Positions 24,879 to 33,893 are shown, counted from the first letter of the stretch. The stretch: DNA of 64,000 nt from SURF-21 sp964510515 (GCA_964510515.1 CAZEAU010000003.1:1-64000), one strand, 5' to 3'. Numbers and translations are program-made. The notes: generated by a model not told the origin, from the sequence alone.

Positions 24879-26003
24879 ATGGACGCGACCGCGGCCCCGG
24901 AAAGGCCGACCGCGATTTACGATGACTACGTCGACGCCTGGAAGAGCGGCGGCGGCAAGGTGATGGGGTACGCCTGCATAGCCACCCCGGTGGAGCTTAT
25001 CGAGGCGGCCGGCTTGCTCCCCTACCGCATCAAAGCCCTCGGTAACCCGGAGACGGAGCTGGCCGACGGGGAGATGTCCCTCTTCAACTGCTCCTTCTGC
25101 CGCGCCTGCCTGCAGTTCGGCCTGGACGGCAGCTACGACTTCCTGGACGGGATCATCCAGAGCAACGGCTGCGACCACCTGCGCTGCATGTTCGAAAACT
25201 GGCAGCACCGCCTGAACCCCACCTTTTTCTTCTACCTCAAGGTGCCGCACTTCCTGCGGGACGACTCCCTGGCCTACTTCGAAGAAAACTTCCTCCTCCT
25301 GAAGGAGCGCATGGAGAGGGAGTTCGCAACCCAGGTGAGCGACGAGGCCCTGGAGGAGGCCATGCGGGGCTGGGAGGCGGTGAGGGAGAAGTGGCGCGAG
25401 CTCTCCGCGCTGCGCGAACTGGACATGCCCAAGGTAAGGGGGAGCGAAGCCATCGCCCTGGAGGTCAAGGGCTCCTCCATGCGCAGCGGGGACTTCGCGC
25501 TCATGCTCTCGCGCTTCATAGAGGAAAAGAAGGAGGCCGAGGGCGTCAGGCCCGCCGCCAGGCTCATGTTCTGCGGGCCGGCCACGGACGAGGTCGAGTG
25601 GTTCGAGGAGATAGAGGGCCTGGGGGCGGCGGTGGTGACCGACGCGCTCTGCTTCGGCGCGCGCGCCTTGGCCCACACCCCGCGGGGTGAGGGCCCGCCG
25701 CTCAGACGCCTCGCCGAGACCTACCTCTCCAGCATCTACTGCCCGCGCATGTACAAGGAATACGACAAGCGTCGCCAGTTTATCCTGGAGGCTGCGCGCC
25801 GGACGAAGGTGGACGGCGCGGTTTACCTCTACAACAAGTTCTGCGATTTGCACGGCGTGGAATCGGTGCTGGTCAAACGAGACCTGGAGGAGGCGGGTAT
25901 CCCCGTTCTGGTGCTGGAGAAGGAATACAGCGCCAAGGCCGACATCGGCAGGGTGAAAACGAGGGTCCAGGCCTTCATGGAAATGATAGGAGGCGGTGTG
26001 TGA
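24879..26003 (+). CDS. 2-hydroxyacyl-CoA dehydratase / benzoyl-CoA reductase-type subunit (HgdB-like)
   Basis: A 374-residue member of the HgdB/BcrB-type family, whose subunits hold 4Fe-4S clusters and receive high-energy electrons from an ATP-driven activator. Seen: YACIATPVELIEAAGLLPYR (the family's TPxELIxAAGxxP), cluster cysteines in NCSFCRACLQFG, and NGCDHLRCMFENW. The C-terminal domain has YCPRMYKEYDKRRQFI and VDGAVYLYNKFCDLHG. Characterised relatives dehydrate 2-hydroxyacyl-CoA or reduce aromatic acyl-CoA; the substrate here cannot be read. It is followed in TGATG overlap by the second subunit and then the activase. Confidence 0.88.
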   Translation: MDATAAPERPTAIYDDYVDAWKSGGGKVMGYACIATPVELIEAAGLLPYRIKALGNPETELADGEMSLFNCSFCRACLQFGLDGSYDFLDGIIQSNGCDHLRCMFENWQHRLNPTFFFYLKVPHFLRDDSLAYFEENFLLLKERMEREFATQVSDEALEEAMRGWEAVREKWRELSALRELDMPKVRGSEAIALEVKGSSMRSGDFALMLSRFIEEKKEAEGVRPAARLMFCGPATDEVEWFEEIEGLGAAVVTDALCFGARALAHTPRGEGPPLRRLAETYLSSIYCPRMYKEYDKRRQFILEAARRTKVDGAVYLYNKFCDLHGVESVLVKRDLEEAGIPVLVLEKEYSAKADIGRVKTRVQAFMEMIGGGV

Positions 26004-27439
26004 TGGACAAGGGATTCGTCATGAGGGAGGGGGAGAACGGCTTCGAGCGCGTCATGGCCATCCTCGACCTGATCTACAAGCTGCCCGAGGTGCTGAGCGA
26101 CGAGGACATCGAGGCCATATACGATTTCCTCTTTCCGGATATACGGCAGACCGCCGTGTCCGTGCTGGAGCTGCCCACGGACCGGGAGCTCGAGCTCTTT
26201 TTCTTCCGCCTGCTCATGCTGTCCCTCAAGGGGGCGCAGAAGGCACAGGAGGAGGGCAAGAAGCTGGTCTTCTTCCCCTTCACTTTTCCCCCCGAGTTCT
26301 TCTACGCTTTCGACAACATCTACCCCCTGTGCACCGAGATCCTGGGCGGGATGATCACCAATATCTGCTATGGCCAGGGGGAACGTTTCTGGGACTTCGC
26401 CATGGGCATGGGCCTGCCCGACTCCCTCTGTTCCGCCAACACCATAGGCACCATGCCCCTCTACATGGGGCCCGGTATCAGGCCCGACGCCATCGTCTAC
26501 AACACCGCCGGGAGCTGCAACCCCAACGCCAAGATACACGCCTTCGCCTCCGATTACCTGGGCATCCCCCAGTTCGTCCTGGAGAAGCCGGTGGACGAGT
26601 CGTCGCGGGGCCGCGAACTCCATTTCGAATACCTGAAGAGGCTGGTCGAGGAGCTCGAGGAGTGGTCCGGGGCGGAGCTCAGGGAGGAGCGGCTGCGCGA
26701 GGTCCTGGAGCAAAGCTACCGGGCGGCGGAGCTCTACAACGAGTACTGGGAGCTCAAAAAGGTCAGGCCCTGCCCGGTGCCCAACATCTTCTGCATGACC
26801 CTGCTGGTGCTGCGCAGCCAGATGTGGGGGCGCGAGGAGGCCGTGCAGGTCATGCAGAAGATGGTTGACATGTCCAAGGAGAGGATGCGCAAGGGCGAGT
26901 ACACGGCCCCGGAGGAGCTGGCGCGGATATATATAACCTACATCTACTGGCTCTTCGACTGGGCCGGCTACTTCACCTGGATGGAGAAGCAGGGGATCAC
27001 CATACTCGGCGACATCCTGGCCATACATTTCTTCCCGGAGAAGGACCTCTCCTCCAAGGAGAGCATGCTGCGCAACCTGTCGGATATCGCTTTCGACTAT
27101 CCCATGACGCGCCAGATGGGCGGGGAGTCGATCTCGGTGACCTGGCTCGACGATATCGCTCACGCCGCCCGCGACCTGGGGGCGGACGCCTGCGTCTTCG
27201 GCGGCGTGCACGCCTGCAAGCACACCCTGGGGACGGCGGCCTATTTCCGGCGGGAGATGATGAAGAGACACAGCCTGCCCACCCTCATGCTCACCGGGGA
27301 CGTCTTCGACAGGAGGCATACCCCCATGGAGATGTTCCAGGAAGAGGTGAAGACCTTCGTGGACCAGGTGGTGACGAGGAAAAAGACCCGGGCCAAGCGC
27401 AAGAAGGCGCAGGCGGAAGCGGCCACGCCTCGGGACTGA
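26003..27439 (+). CDS. 2-hydroxyacyl-CoA dehydratase / benzoyl-CoA reductase-type subunit (HgdA-like)
   Basis: A 478-residue second subunit of the same superfamily, longer than its partner. Visible: FPPEFFYAFDNIYPLCTEIL (family TPxEll-type region), a cysteine in PDSLCSANTIGTMPLY, and NTAGSCNPNAKIHAFASDYL, which together replace the usual cluster-binding pattern. A C-terminal GADACVFGGVHACKHTLGTA is followed by LMLTGDVFDRRHTP, as in HgdA/BcrC ends. AGGAGG lies nine bases before the ATG at 26003; a GTG at 26000 is possible. The partner is the gene at 24879, and the electron source is probably the activator at 27538. Confidence 0.85.
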   Translation: MDKGFVMREGENGFERVMAILDLIYKLPEVLSDEDIEAIYDFLFPDIRQTAVSVLELPTDRELELFFFRLLMLSLKGAQKAQEEGKKLVFFPFTFPPEFFYAFDNIYPLCTEILGGMITNICYGQGERFWDFAMGMGLPDSLCSANTIGTMPLYMGPGIRPDAIVYNTAGSCNPNAKIHAFASDYLGIPQFVLEKPVDESSRGRELHFEYLKRLVEELEEWSGAELREERLREVLEQSYRAAELYNEYWELKKVRPCPVPNIFCMTLLVLRSQMWGREEAVQVMQKMVDMSKERMRKGEYTAPEELARIYITYIYWLFDWAGYFTWMEKQGITILGDILAIHFFPEKDLSSKESMLRNLSDIAFDYPMTRQMGGESISVTWLDDIAHAARDLGADACVFGGVHACKHTLGTAAYFRREMMKRHSLPTLMLTGDVFDRRHTPMEMFQEEVKTFVDQVVTRKKTRAKRKKAQAEAATPRD

Positions 27440-27537
27440 GCCCGCGCGCCCGCCGCCGGGCGTTTGCCCGCGGGACCCGAGGCAAATACAATGTAAGGCG
27501 TTGCCATCGGCCTCGGGAAAGACGCGAGGGGAGAGCC

Positions 27538-28521
27538 TTGAGGGGATATCTGGGCGTGGACGTGGGCTCGGTGAGCACCAACCTGGTGCTCCTGGAGGAG
27601 AGCGGCGCGGTCGCGGCCTCCGTCTATCTGCGCACCATGGGCCAGCCCATCCGCGCCGTGCAGGAGGGCCTGCGCCAGCTGGGAGCGCAGCTGCCGCCCG
27701 GCGTGGAGGTGCTGGGGGCCGGGACCACCGGCAGCGCCCGCCACCTCAGCGGCATCATCGTGGGGGCGGACATCGTCAAGAACGAGATCACCGCGCACGC
27801 CGTGGCCGCGCTGCAAGCGCTCCCCGAGGTGCGCACGGTGATCGAGATAGGCGGCCAGGACTCTAAGATAATCGTGCTCGACCGGGGTATCGTGGTGGAC
27901 TTCGCCATGAACACGGTATGTGCGGCGGGCACCGGCTCCTTCCTCGACCATCAGGCCGCGCGCCTCGACATCCCCATCGAGGACTTCGGGGGCTATGCCC
28001 TGCGGGCGGAGAGCGGCGTGCAGATAGCCGGGCGCTGCTCCGTCTTCGCCGAGTCGGACATGATACACAAGCAGCAGGTGGGGCACCCCATGGACAGCAT
28101 CGTCTTCGGTCTGTGCGAGGCCCTGGTGCGCAACTTCCTCAACAATCTGGCCAAGGGAAAGAGCATCGAGGCCCCCGTGGTCTTCCAGGGAGGCGTGGCG
28201 GCCAACGTGGGCATGAAGAGGGCCTTCGAGGAGGCCTTGAATACGGAGGTGGTCGTCCCCGGGCACTTCGCGGTGATGGGGGCCATCGGCGCCGCCCTGC
28301 TGGCGCAGGAACAGGGCCCTTCCCGCACCAACTTCAAGGGCTTTCGCATCACGGAGATCGCCTACCGCACCTCCAGCTTCAACTGCACCGGCTGCTCCAA
28401 CCACTGCGAGATCGTGAAGATCATGGTCGAGGGCGACGTCCTCGCCCGCTGGGGCGGGCGCTGCGGCAAGTGGGAGGTGGACCTGCCCGGCGCGAAGCGG
28501 GCGGCCGCGCCGGCGCGCTGA
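27538..28521 (+). CDS. Dehydratase/reductase activator ATPase (HgdC/BcrA type)
   Basis: A 327-residue ASKHA-fold ATPase that uses ATP to push one electron into the dehydratase/reductase. Phosphate-binding motifs: GYLGVDVGSVSTNLVLLEE at the start, EIGGQDSKIIVLDRG, and GGVAANVGMKRAFEEAL. The two cluster-bridging cysteines of the homodimer are recognisable in VCAAGTGSFLDHQA and VQIAGRCSVFAESDM. An additional Cys-rich tail, FNCTGCSNHCEIVKI and RCGKWEVD, is longer than in classical HgdC and resembles benzoyl-CoA-reductase-type activases. The TTG start at 27538 has GGGAG upstream. It is the last gene of the plus-strand run. Confidence 0.9.
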   Translation: MRGYLGVDVGSVSTNLVLLEESGAVAASVYLRTMGQPIRAVQEGLRQLGAQLPPGVEVLGAGTTGSARHLSGIIVGADIVKNEITAHAVAALQALPEVRTVIEIGGQDSKIIVLDRGIVVDFAMNTVCAAGTGSFLDHQAARLDIPIEDFGGYALRAESGVQIAGRCSVFAESDMIHKQQVGHPMDSIVFGLCEALVRNFLNNLAKGKSIEAPVVFQGGVAANVGMKRAFEEALNTEVVVPGHFAVMGAIGAALLAQEQGPSRTNFKGFRITEIAYRTSSFNCTGCSNHCEIVKIMVEGDVLARWGGRCGKWEVDLPGAKRAAAPAR

Positions 28522-28565
28522 CCGCTAAACCCCGCTGGCAGGGCGCGCCCGGCGGGCCGAAACGA

Positions 28566-28754
28566 TCAGGCCTCGCGCAGGATGACGCGATGGTCCATGA
28601 GCTCCACCCGCCTTATCCTCGCAGAGACCAGCTTCTGCTCCCCGAAGACGTCCACGAGCAGGAGCTTGCCTTTCTCCGGCTTCAGCTCCACCACGTCGTC
28701 CATCACCTTTTCCAGCTCGTCGCCCCGCTCCAGAAAGACCGCGGCCTCACACAT
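28566..28754 (-). CDS. cooT: CooT-family nickel-binding protein
   Basis: A 62-residue protein beginning MCEAAVFL, with the conserved Cys2 that binds nickel in CooT, followed by VMDDVVELKPEKGKLLLVD and FGEQKLVSARIRRVEL. CooT helps nickel delivery to carbon monoxide dehydrogenase, but family members are also found in organisms without it. It overlaps the DUF3842-like gene by eight bases and converges on the activase gene. Length is exactly that of the family. Confidence 0.85.
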   Translation of the reverse strand: MCEAAVFLERGDELEKVMDDVVELKPEKGKLLLVDVFGEQKLVSARIRRVELMDHRVILREA

Positions 28755-29181
28755 CGCCGCCTCCCTTCCGCTCCTCCTCTATTCCCCTTACCATCTCCAC
28801 CGCCTGCTCGATGAGCCTGGGCAGCGGGGTGTCGCTGATCCCCATGACCTCGATGCGCGGATGGGTGAGGGGGAGCAGCACCTTGCGCCCGGGCGCCGCG
28901 GCGATGGCCGTGGCCATCTCCGGCGTCAACTCGCCCATCATGGAGTTCGGCACCAGCACGGAAAGGCTGCCCATGATCACGTCCGCCTCCCCGATGCATA
29001 CGCGCACCGCGTTTTCGCCCGTCGCGCCGCGGTTGGCCCGCGCCTTCATCATGTTCCCGGTGGCGATGGCGTTGGCCCCCAGGGCGATGATCTCCGCGTC
29101 CTCCGGCAGGCTCTTCCTCAACTCCAGGATTATCTGATGCCCGATGGAGCCGCCCATGCCATCGATCACGGCTACCTTCAT
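28747..29181 (-). CDS. DUF3842 family protein
   Basis: A 144-residue protein starting MKVAVIDGMGGSIGHQI, a Rossmann-like glycine motif, with GANAIATGNMMKARANRGAT and IGEADVIMGSLSVLVPNSMM. This is the pattern of DUF3842 proteins, which I recall as neighbours of cooT-like genes in anaerobes. Function unknown; a nucleotide- or cofactor-binding role is suggested by the fold only. The ATG at 29181 has GGGGAGAG upstream; longer frames into the thioredoxin gene are rejected. Co-transcribed with cooT (8-base overlap). Confidence 0.8.
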   Translation of the reverse strand: MKVAVIDGMGGSIGHQIILELRKSLPEDAEIIALGANAIATGNMMKARANRGATGENAVRVCIGEADVIMGSLSVLVPNSMMGELTPEMATAIAAAPGRKVLLPLTHPRIEVMGISDTPLPRLIEQAVEMVRGIEEERKGGGDV

Positions 29182-29194
29182 GCTTCTCTCCCCG

Positions 29195-29521
29195 CTAGAG
29201 CCAGGGCTTGAACTCCTCCGCGAACGCCTGCTTGGGCCTCGCGCCCACAACCTTCTTGGCCGCCTCACCCTTGTCGAAGAGGATCATGGTGGGTATGGAC
29301 TGTATCTGATAGCCCCTCGCCACCCCCATGGACTCGTCCACGTTCAGCTTGCACACCTTGATCTTGCCTTTCCAGTCCGCCGCGGCCTCCTCGAGGATGG
29401 GGCCCATCATCTGGCAGGGCCCACACCAGGGGGCCCAGAAGTCCACCAGGGTCGGCAGCTCGCTCTGCAGCACTTCCTGCTCGAAATTGCCGTCGTTCAA
29501 CTCTACAACCTTGCCCTCCAC
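29195..29521 (-). CDS. trxA: Thioredoxin
   Basis: A ~108-residue thioredoxin with the redox motif FWAPWCGPCQMM and cis-proline loop QSIPTMILFDKG. It reduces protein disulphides with electrons from the adjacent thioredoxin reductase. The GTG at 29521 is preferred because AGGAGG lies eight bases upstream; a GTG at 29530 would be part of that site and add three residues. It ends 13 bases before the DUF3842-like gene. Confidence 0.93.
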   Translation of the reverse strand: MEGKVVELNDGNFEQEVLQSELPTLVDFWAPWCGPCQMMGPILEEAAADWKGKIKVCKLNVDESMGVARGYQIQSIPTMILFDKGEAAKKVVGARPKQAFAEEFKPWL

Positions 29522-29611
29522 CGGCAACACCTCCTGTACGCTCTCCCTCCCATGTGCTCGGGCGCTCCGGCCCGCCCGCTCATGCTCACGCCTCCGCCGC
29601 GCGGGGCGCCC

Positions 29612-30556
29612 TCATATATAGGCCGTCCCCTTCAGGTTCTCCACGTAGGACTGCGCCCCCAGCGCCGCCCTGACGCCGTCTCCCACCGCGGCGGCTACCT
29701 GCCATATCGCGCCCGAGCGCACGTCTCCGGCCGCGAATACCCCCGGCATGTTCGTGCGCAAGGCTTCATCGGTGAGGATGAAGCCGCGGTCGTCCAGCAT
29801 TATCGCCCCCTCGAGCTCGGCGGTGTTGGGCCGGTTGCCCACGTAGAGGAAGACGCCGTCCACGGCCAGTTCCTCCTCGCCGCCGCCCTCCACGTCCGCG
29901 AGCACCAGGCCGCTCACCTTCTCCTCCCCGCGTATCTCCTTGACCGTCTTCTTCCACTTGAAATCGACCTTGGGATGGGAGAGGGCGCGCTCCTCGAGCA
30001 CTCCGCCGGCGCGCAGGCGTTCCCGGCGGTGGACGATGACCACCCGCTCGGCGAACCGGGTGAGGAAGAGGGCCTCCTCCACCGCCGAGTTCCCCCCTCC
30101 CACCACCGCCACCACCGCGTCCTTGAAGAAGGCGCCGTCACAGGTGGCGCAGTAGGAGACGCCCCTGCCGTGCAATTCCTCCTCGCCCGGCACCCCCAGG
30201 GTCGCGGGGCGCATGCCCGCGGCCAGGATGACCGCGTACGCCCTCATCTCGCCCTCCGCGGTGCGCAGAACTTTCTCCTCTCCCTCCCCCTCCAGCCCCT
30301 CCAGGGGATTGAAGGGGGCGATGGGCAGCCCGAAGGCCTCCGCCTGGCGCCGCATGCGGTCCATGAGCTCGAAGCCCGACAGGGGCTCGGGGAAACCAGG
30401 GTAGTTCTCTATCTTCTCGGTGAGGGCGGGGGAACCGCCGGTGAGCTGCTTCTCTATGAGCAGGACATCCATGCGCGCACGCGCCAGGTAAAGGCCCGCG
30501 GTCAGCCCCGCGGGGCCGCCGCCCACCACGATCACGTCACGCACTCTCTGCTCCAT
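29612..30556 (-). CDS. trxB: Thioredoxin reductase
   Basis: A 314-residue low-molecular-weight thioredoxin reductase. FAD motif VVGGGPAGLTAGLYLARA at the N-terminus; the redox-active disulphide in SYCATCDGAFF (~residue 138); a second nucleotide motif VVGGGNSAVEEALFL; and the C-terminal FAVAGD-like GVFAAGDVRSG. The NADPH-binding region keeps VHRRERLRA, suggesting NADPH use. The ATG at 30556 has GGAGGG upstream; an extension to 30652 is not supported. Partner of trxA just downstream. An AT-rich TATAAT lies about 55 bases upstream (around 30613-30618). Confidence 0.93.
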   Translation of the reverse strand: MEQRVRDVIVVGGGPAGLTAGLYLARARMDVLLIEKQLTGGSPALTEKIENYPGFPEPLSGFELMDRMRRQAEAFGLPIAPFNPLEGLEGEGEEKVLRTAEGEMRAYAVILAAGMRPATLGVPGEEELHGRGVSYCATCDGAFFKDAVVAVVGGGNSAVEEALFLTRFAERVVIVHRRERLRAGGVLEERALSHPKVDFKWKKTVKEIRGEEKVSGLVLADVEGGGEEELAVDGVFLYVGNRPNTAELEGAIMLDDRGFILTDEALRTNMPGVFAAGDVRSGAIWQVAAAVGDGVRAALGAQSYVENLKGTAYI

Positions 30557-30656
30557 TTTGCCCTCCGCAGCCAGGGGTTCGGTTATGTACTTTATAGCAT
30601 TCCGCCCCCCCATTATAAACCCAGACGCGGACCTCGGCCTGAACCATATCATGGGG

Positions 30657-32036
30657 TCAAAGGAGGATGGAGCTCACCGTGTCCTCCAGGTCCTTGAGGG
30701 TGCGGCAGACGCGGGCCTCCCTGCAAAAGGGGATGTAGTCGCCCATGACGCTGTCCCCGGTGTCCCAGAAGGGCCTGGTCTCGGGGTTGAGCCAGACGAT
30801 GCCCCTGGCGCGGTCACGCATGCGCTCCAGGGCGCGGGTGGCGGGGTCATTATAATTGTTGCGGGCGTCCCCGATGATCATGATGTAGGTGCGGTATCCC
30901 ACGTCCTGCAGGTAACGCTCGCAGAAGGCCTTGAAGACCTCGCCGAAGTCGCTGCGGGCGTTGTAGGAGATATCCGCCTCGCTGAGGGCTCGGCGCACCC
31001 CCTTCTGTATGTCCTCGTCGCGGAAAAATTCGGTGACCTCGCCGATGTCGTCCACGAAGACAAAGCTGCGCACCTTGGCCAGGCAGTCCTGTATGGTGTA
31101 CACGAACTGCAGCATGAACTGGGAAACGCGGGCCACCGAGGAGGAGATGTCGCAGAGCACCACGAGCTCCGCCTTCTCCATGCGCTTGTGCTTGAACTTG
31201 AGCTCGAAGGGGACGCCGCCGTGTTGCATGTTCCTGCGCAGGGTGGCCTTGACGTCGAGCTTGCCGCGTTTGAGCCGCTTCTCCCGCAGGTTGATCCTGT
31301 TGCGCAGCTTCCTGGCCAGGATGTCCACCGCCTTGCGCATCTGCTGCAGCTCGATCTCGTCCAGCCCCGAGAGGGGCCGCCGCATCAGCCTCTCCATGCG
31401 CTCCGAACTGGGAACCTTTTCGGCGTTGCGGGCCTGCTCCCTCTCCACGTAGCGGCGCACCTGCTTGCGCAGGGCATCGCGGTTGACCGCGAAGGCCTCC
31501 CGTATGCTCTGCTCCTCCTCCTCGCTCAGCCCCTGTTCGCGCAGGCTCTGCAGCAGTTCCTCCAGCTGGCCCTCCATGTTCTCCCAGTCGAAAGCGTGGA
31601 ATATGCGGCGCGTGTACATGCCCACCTGCATGCGGGTGGCGAGCTGCGCCGTCCCCATCTCCTGCGCGGCCATGCGTATAAGCGACTCCCACTCACCCCC
31701 CTGTCCCGAGAGCACCAGGGAGAGCATGGGGTCCATCTCCCGCTGCCGCGCCAGCTCGCGCACCCCCTCCTCCAGGCGCGCGCGCAGGTCGTCGTCGAGG
31801 GCGTCCACGTCCCCTCCGCTCTCCAGGCCGTAGAAGTAGAGCGGGAAGAGCTCCTCGAAGACGGGGACGTCGCGGTTGCGCTTCACCAGCGCGGCCTTGA
31901 GCGCGGCCGCAAAGGGGCCGGGGTCCTGCAGGCCCACCGCGGCGACGGCGCCCAGGGCATCGATGCTCTCCGCGGTGGAAACCTGCACCCCGCGCCCGCG
32001 CAGCCCCTTGATGAAATCCAGTATCCTTCGCTCCAC
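30657..32036 (-). CDS. VWA-domain CoxE-like protein
   Basis: A ~459-residue protein with a C-terminal von Willebrand factor A domain of the CoxE type. The metal-ion-dependent adhesion site begins VVLCDISSSVARVSQFML (~residue 310) and continues with FVDDIGEVTEFF. The N-terminal half is helical and highly charged. CoxE/VWA proteins act with MoxR-type AAA+ ATPases in metal insertion or protein remodelling, and the MoxR gene lies directly upstream. The GTG at 32036 has GGGGAGGGG just before it; the longer GTG at 32081 has no clear site. No molybdenum hydroxylase is nearby, so the client is unknown. Confidence 0.87.
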   Translation of the reverse strand: MERRILDFIKGLRGRGVQVSTAESIDALGAVAAVGLQDPGPFAAALKAALVKRNRDVPVFEELFPLYFYGLESGGDVDALDDDLRARLEEGVRELARQREMDPMLSLVLSGQGGEWESLIRMAAQEMGTAQLATRMQVGMYTRRIFHAFDWENMEGQLEELLQSLREQGLSEEEEQSIREAFAVNRDALRKQVRRYVEREQARNAEKVPSSERMERLMRRPLSGLDEIELQQMRKAVDILARKLRNRINLREKRLKRGKLDVKATLRRNMQHGGVPFELKFKHKRMEKAELVVLCDISSSVARVSQFMLQFVYTIQDCLAKVRSFVFVDDIGEVTEFFRDEDIQKGVRRALSEADISYNARSDFGEVFKAFCERYLQDVGYRTYIMIIGDARNNYNDPATRALERMRDRARGIVWLNPETRPFWDTGDSVMGDYIPFCREARVCRTLKDLEDTVSSILL

Positions 32037-32087
32037 GGCCCCTCCCCGCCGCGCGGCCTCCGCGGGTCTGCGCGCCGCCACGGGCGC

Positions 32088-32996
32088 TCAACCCTCGACG
32101 ACCTGCCGCAGGCTGTCTCTTGCCTTCTGAATGTCCTTTTCGTATTTGAGGATGATGTTCAGGGTGCCCCGCGCCAGCTCCTGGTCCAGGGAGTCGGCGC
32201 CCAGCACCACCAGTGCCCGGGCCCAGTCCAGGGTCTCGCTTATGCCCGGAACCTTCTTGATCTCCAGCTTGCGCAGGCGCTGCACCGCCCCCACCACCTG
32301 CTGCGCCAGGCGCTCGCTTATCCCGGGGACCTTGAGGCGCACGATCTCCAGCTCCTGCTCAAGGGCGGGGAAATCTATGAACAGGTGCAGGCAGCGCCTC
32401 TTCAGGGCGTCGCTGAGCTCGCGCACGTTGTTGCTGGTGAGCACGACCATGGGGATGTGCCGGGCCCGCAGGGTGTCGAGCTCCGGTATGCTCACCTGGT
32501 AATCGGATAGGATCTCGAGCAGAAAAGCCTCGAACTCCGGGTCCGACTTGTCCACCTCGTCGATGAGGATGAGGGCGGGCCGCTCGCTGGTGAGGGCCCT
32601 GAGCAGGGGGCGGGGAACGATGAACTTCTGGGAGAAGAAGACCTCGTCCTGGCGCGCCACGCGCTCCACCGCCTCGGACAGGTCCCGCGCTCCCGCGAGC
32701 TCCTCGGCCAGCACGTCCTTGAGTATCTGAGTGTACAGCAGTTGCTTGGAGTATTCCCACTCGTAGAGCGACTTGGCCTCGTCCAGCCCCTCGTAGCACT
32801 GCAGGCGGATGAACTCGCGCCCCAGCGCCGCGGCGGTCACCTTTCCCAGGTCGGTCTTGCCCACGCCGGCCGGGCCCTCCACCAGCACCGGCTTCTCCAG
32901 CTTCTCGGCCAGGAAGACCACCGTGGCGACCTCCTCGCTGCAGATGTATCTCTGCTCCGCCAGCCTCTCCCTGACATCTGCGATGCCGCCGAACAT
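32088..32996 (-). CDS. MoxR-family AAA+ ATPase
   Basis: A 302-residue AAA+ ATPase. Walker A VEGPAGVGKTDLGKV, Walker B ALILIDEVDKSDPEFE, sensor 1 VVLTSNNVREL, arginine finger region DALKRRCLHLFIDFP. Likely a chaperone-like partner of the VWA protein encoded 51 bases downstream. Two ATGs lie six bases apart (33002 and 32996); the second has GGGGAGG at a proper distance and is chosen. The HD-domain gene upstream ends two bases before this start. Confidence 0.9.
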   Translation of the reverse strand: MFGGIADVRERLAEQRYICSEEVATVVFLAEKLEKPVLVEGPAGVGKTDLGKVTAAALGREFIRLQCYEGLDEAKSLYEWEYSKQLLYTQILKDVLAEELAGARDLSEAVERVARQDEVFFSQKFIVPRPLLRALTSERPALILIDEVDKSDPEFEAFLLEILSDYQVSIPELDTLRARHIPMVVLTSNNVRELSDALKRRCLHLFIDFPALEQELEIVRLKVPGISERLAQQVVGAVQRLRKLEIKKVPGISETLDWARALVVLGADSLDQELARGTLNIILKYEKDIQKARDSLRQVVEG

Positions 32997-32998
32997 GC

Positions 32999-33823
32999 TC
33001 ATCCTCCCCGTTTTCCGGCGCTTCCGTCGCCGTGATCGCGCCCTTCGCCGAGCGGACGCATGTCGCCGCCCGCGTACTCCTTTGCCAGTTCCCCGTACAG
33101 CCTCTCCCCGATGAGCAACCCCCGGGCGATGAAATCGGGGCCATATTCCCTCCCCGTCGGGGTGCGAAAGGTGTCCTTGATCCTCGTTATCCCCTCCATG
33201 CTGCGCCGGAAATGCCCCAACAGGGAGGGGATGGGGATCTTGAACGGGGCCACCATCAACCATACCGTATCCGTGAAGTTATCCGGCCCCCAGCGGAACT
33301 TGTCGGCGTCGTAGAGCGCGTCCGATACGAGCTGCAGGGAGGAGTCGTCCAGGGGCAGGTCAGGCTTGAAGGCCTCGTGGTTGCGTATGGCCTCGACTAT
33401 CGCCTTTCTCTCCCCTTCCGCGAGGTCGAATTCCGCGAGAATGACCGCCGCCTCCTCGGCGCCCCGCTGGGCATGCTCCGGCTGTTCCCTGCGGATGTCG
33501 TGCAGGACGCCGGCGAGGTGCGCGAGCAGGAGCAGCCTGCGGCGCCTCTCCTCCCCCTCCCTCCCCGCCGTCTCCGCCAGCACCAGCGCCCCGGCATCGA
33601 TGGCCACCTTGCGCACGTGGGAAAGCCCGTGACCCAGCACGTCCCCCCTCTCCGCGACGATGCCCAGGGCTTCGCCCACCATGGGGTCGCCTTCGAAAGC
33701 GGCGCGGCTCTCCTCCACCTCCGCCGCCTTGTCGGCATAGAAAAGGGGGGGGTCCAAGGCGGAGGCGATGCCCTCGCACAGCCTCTTCGCCTCCAGGTAC
33801 TCGCCTTCCAGCACCGCTCTCAC
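32999..33823 (-). CDS. HD-domain phosphohydrolase-like protein
   Basis: A ~274-residue protein with an HD-type metal site: HGLSHVRKVAIDAG, HLAGVLHDIRRE, EAIRNHEAFK (~residues 70-165) and a later YDADKFRWGPDN. Substrate (nucleotide or cyclic nucleotide) is unknown. The start is GTG at 33823 (or GTG 33814); a long Arg/Ala-rich extension to 34072 overlaps the neighbouring gene and is rejected. A minus-strand TACAAT at 33866-33871 may be its -10. It precedes the MoxR-VWA pair and probably shares their transcript. Confidence 0.78.
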   Translation of the reverse strand: MRAVLEGEYLEAKRLCEGIASALDPPLFYADKAAEVEESRAAFEGDPMVGEALGIVAERGDVLGHGLSHVRKVAIDAGALVLAETAGREGEERRRRLLLLAHLAGVLHDIRREQPEHAQRGAEEAAVILAEFDLAEGERKAIVEAIRNHEAFKPDLPLDDSSLQLVSDALYDADKFRWGPDNFTDTVWLMVAPFKIPIPSLLGHFRRSMEGITRIKDTFRTPTGREYGPDFIARGLLIGERLYGELAKEYAGGDMRPLGEGRDHGDGSAGKRGG

Positions 33824-33893
33824 CCTTTCGCTCGCGCCGCGCCTTCCGCGGCGTGCGTCAACATAATTGTACCCCAGCGCGGCGGCCCCCGCT

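Noticed and set aside
30601..30660. Full promoter for trxB
   Set aside because: TATAAT is present (about 30613-30618) but the nearest -35-like hexamer is ~20 bases away, so only the -10 is mentioned in the gene entry.
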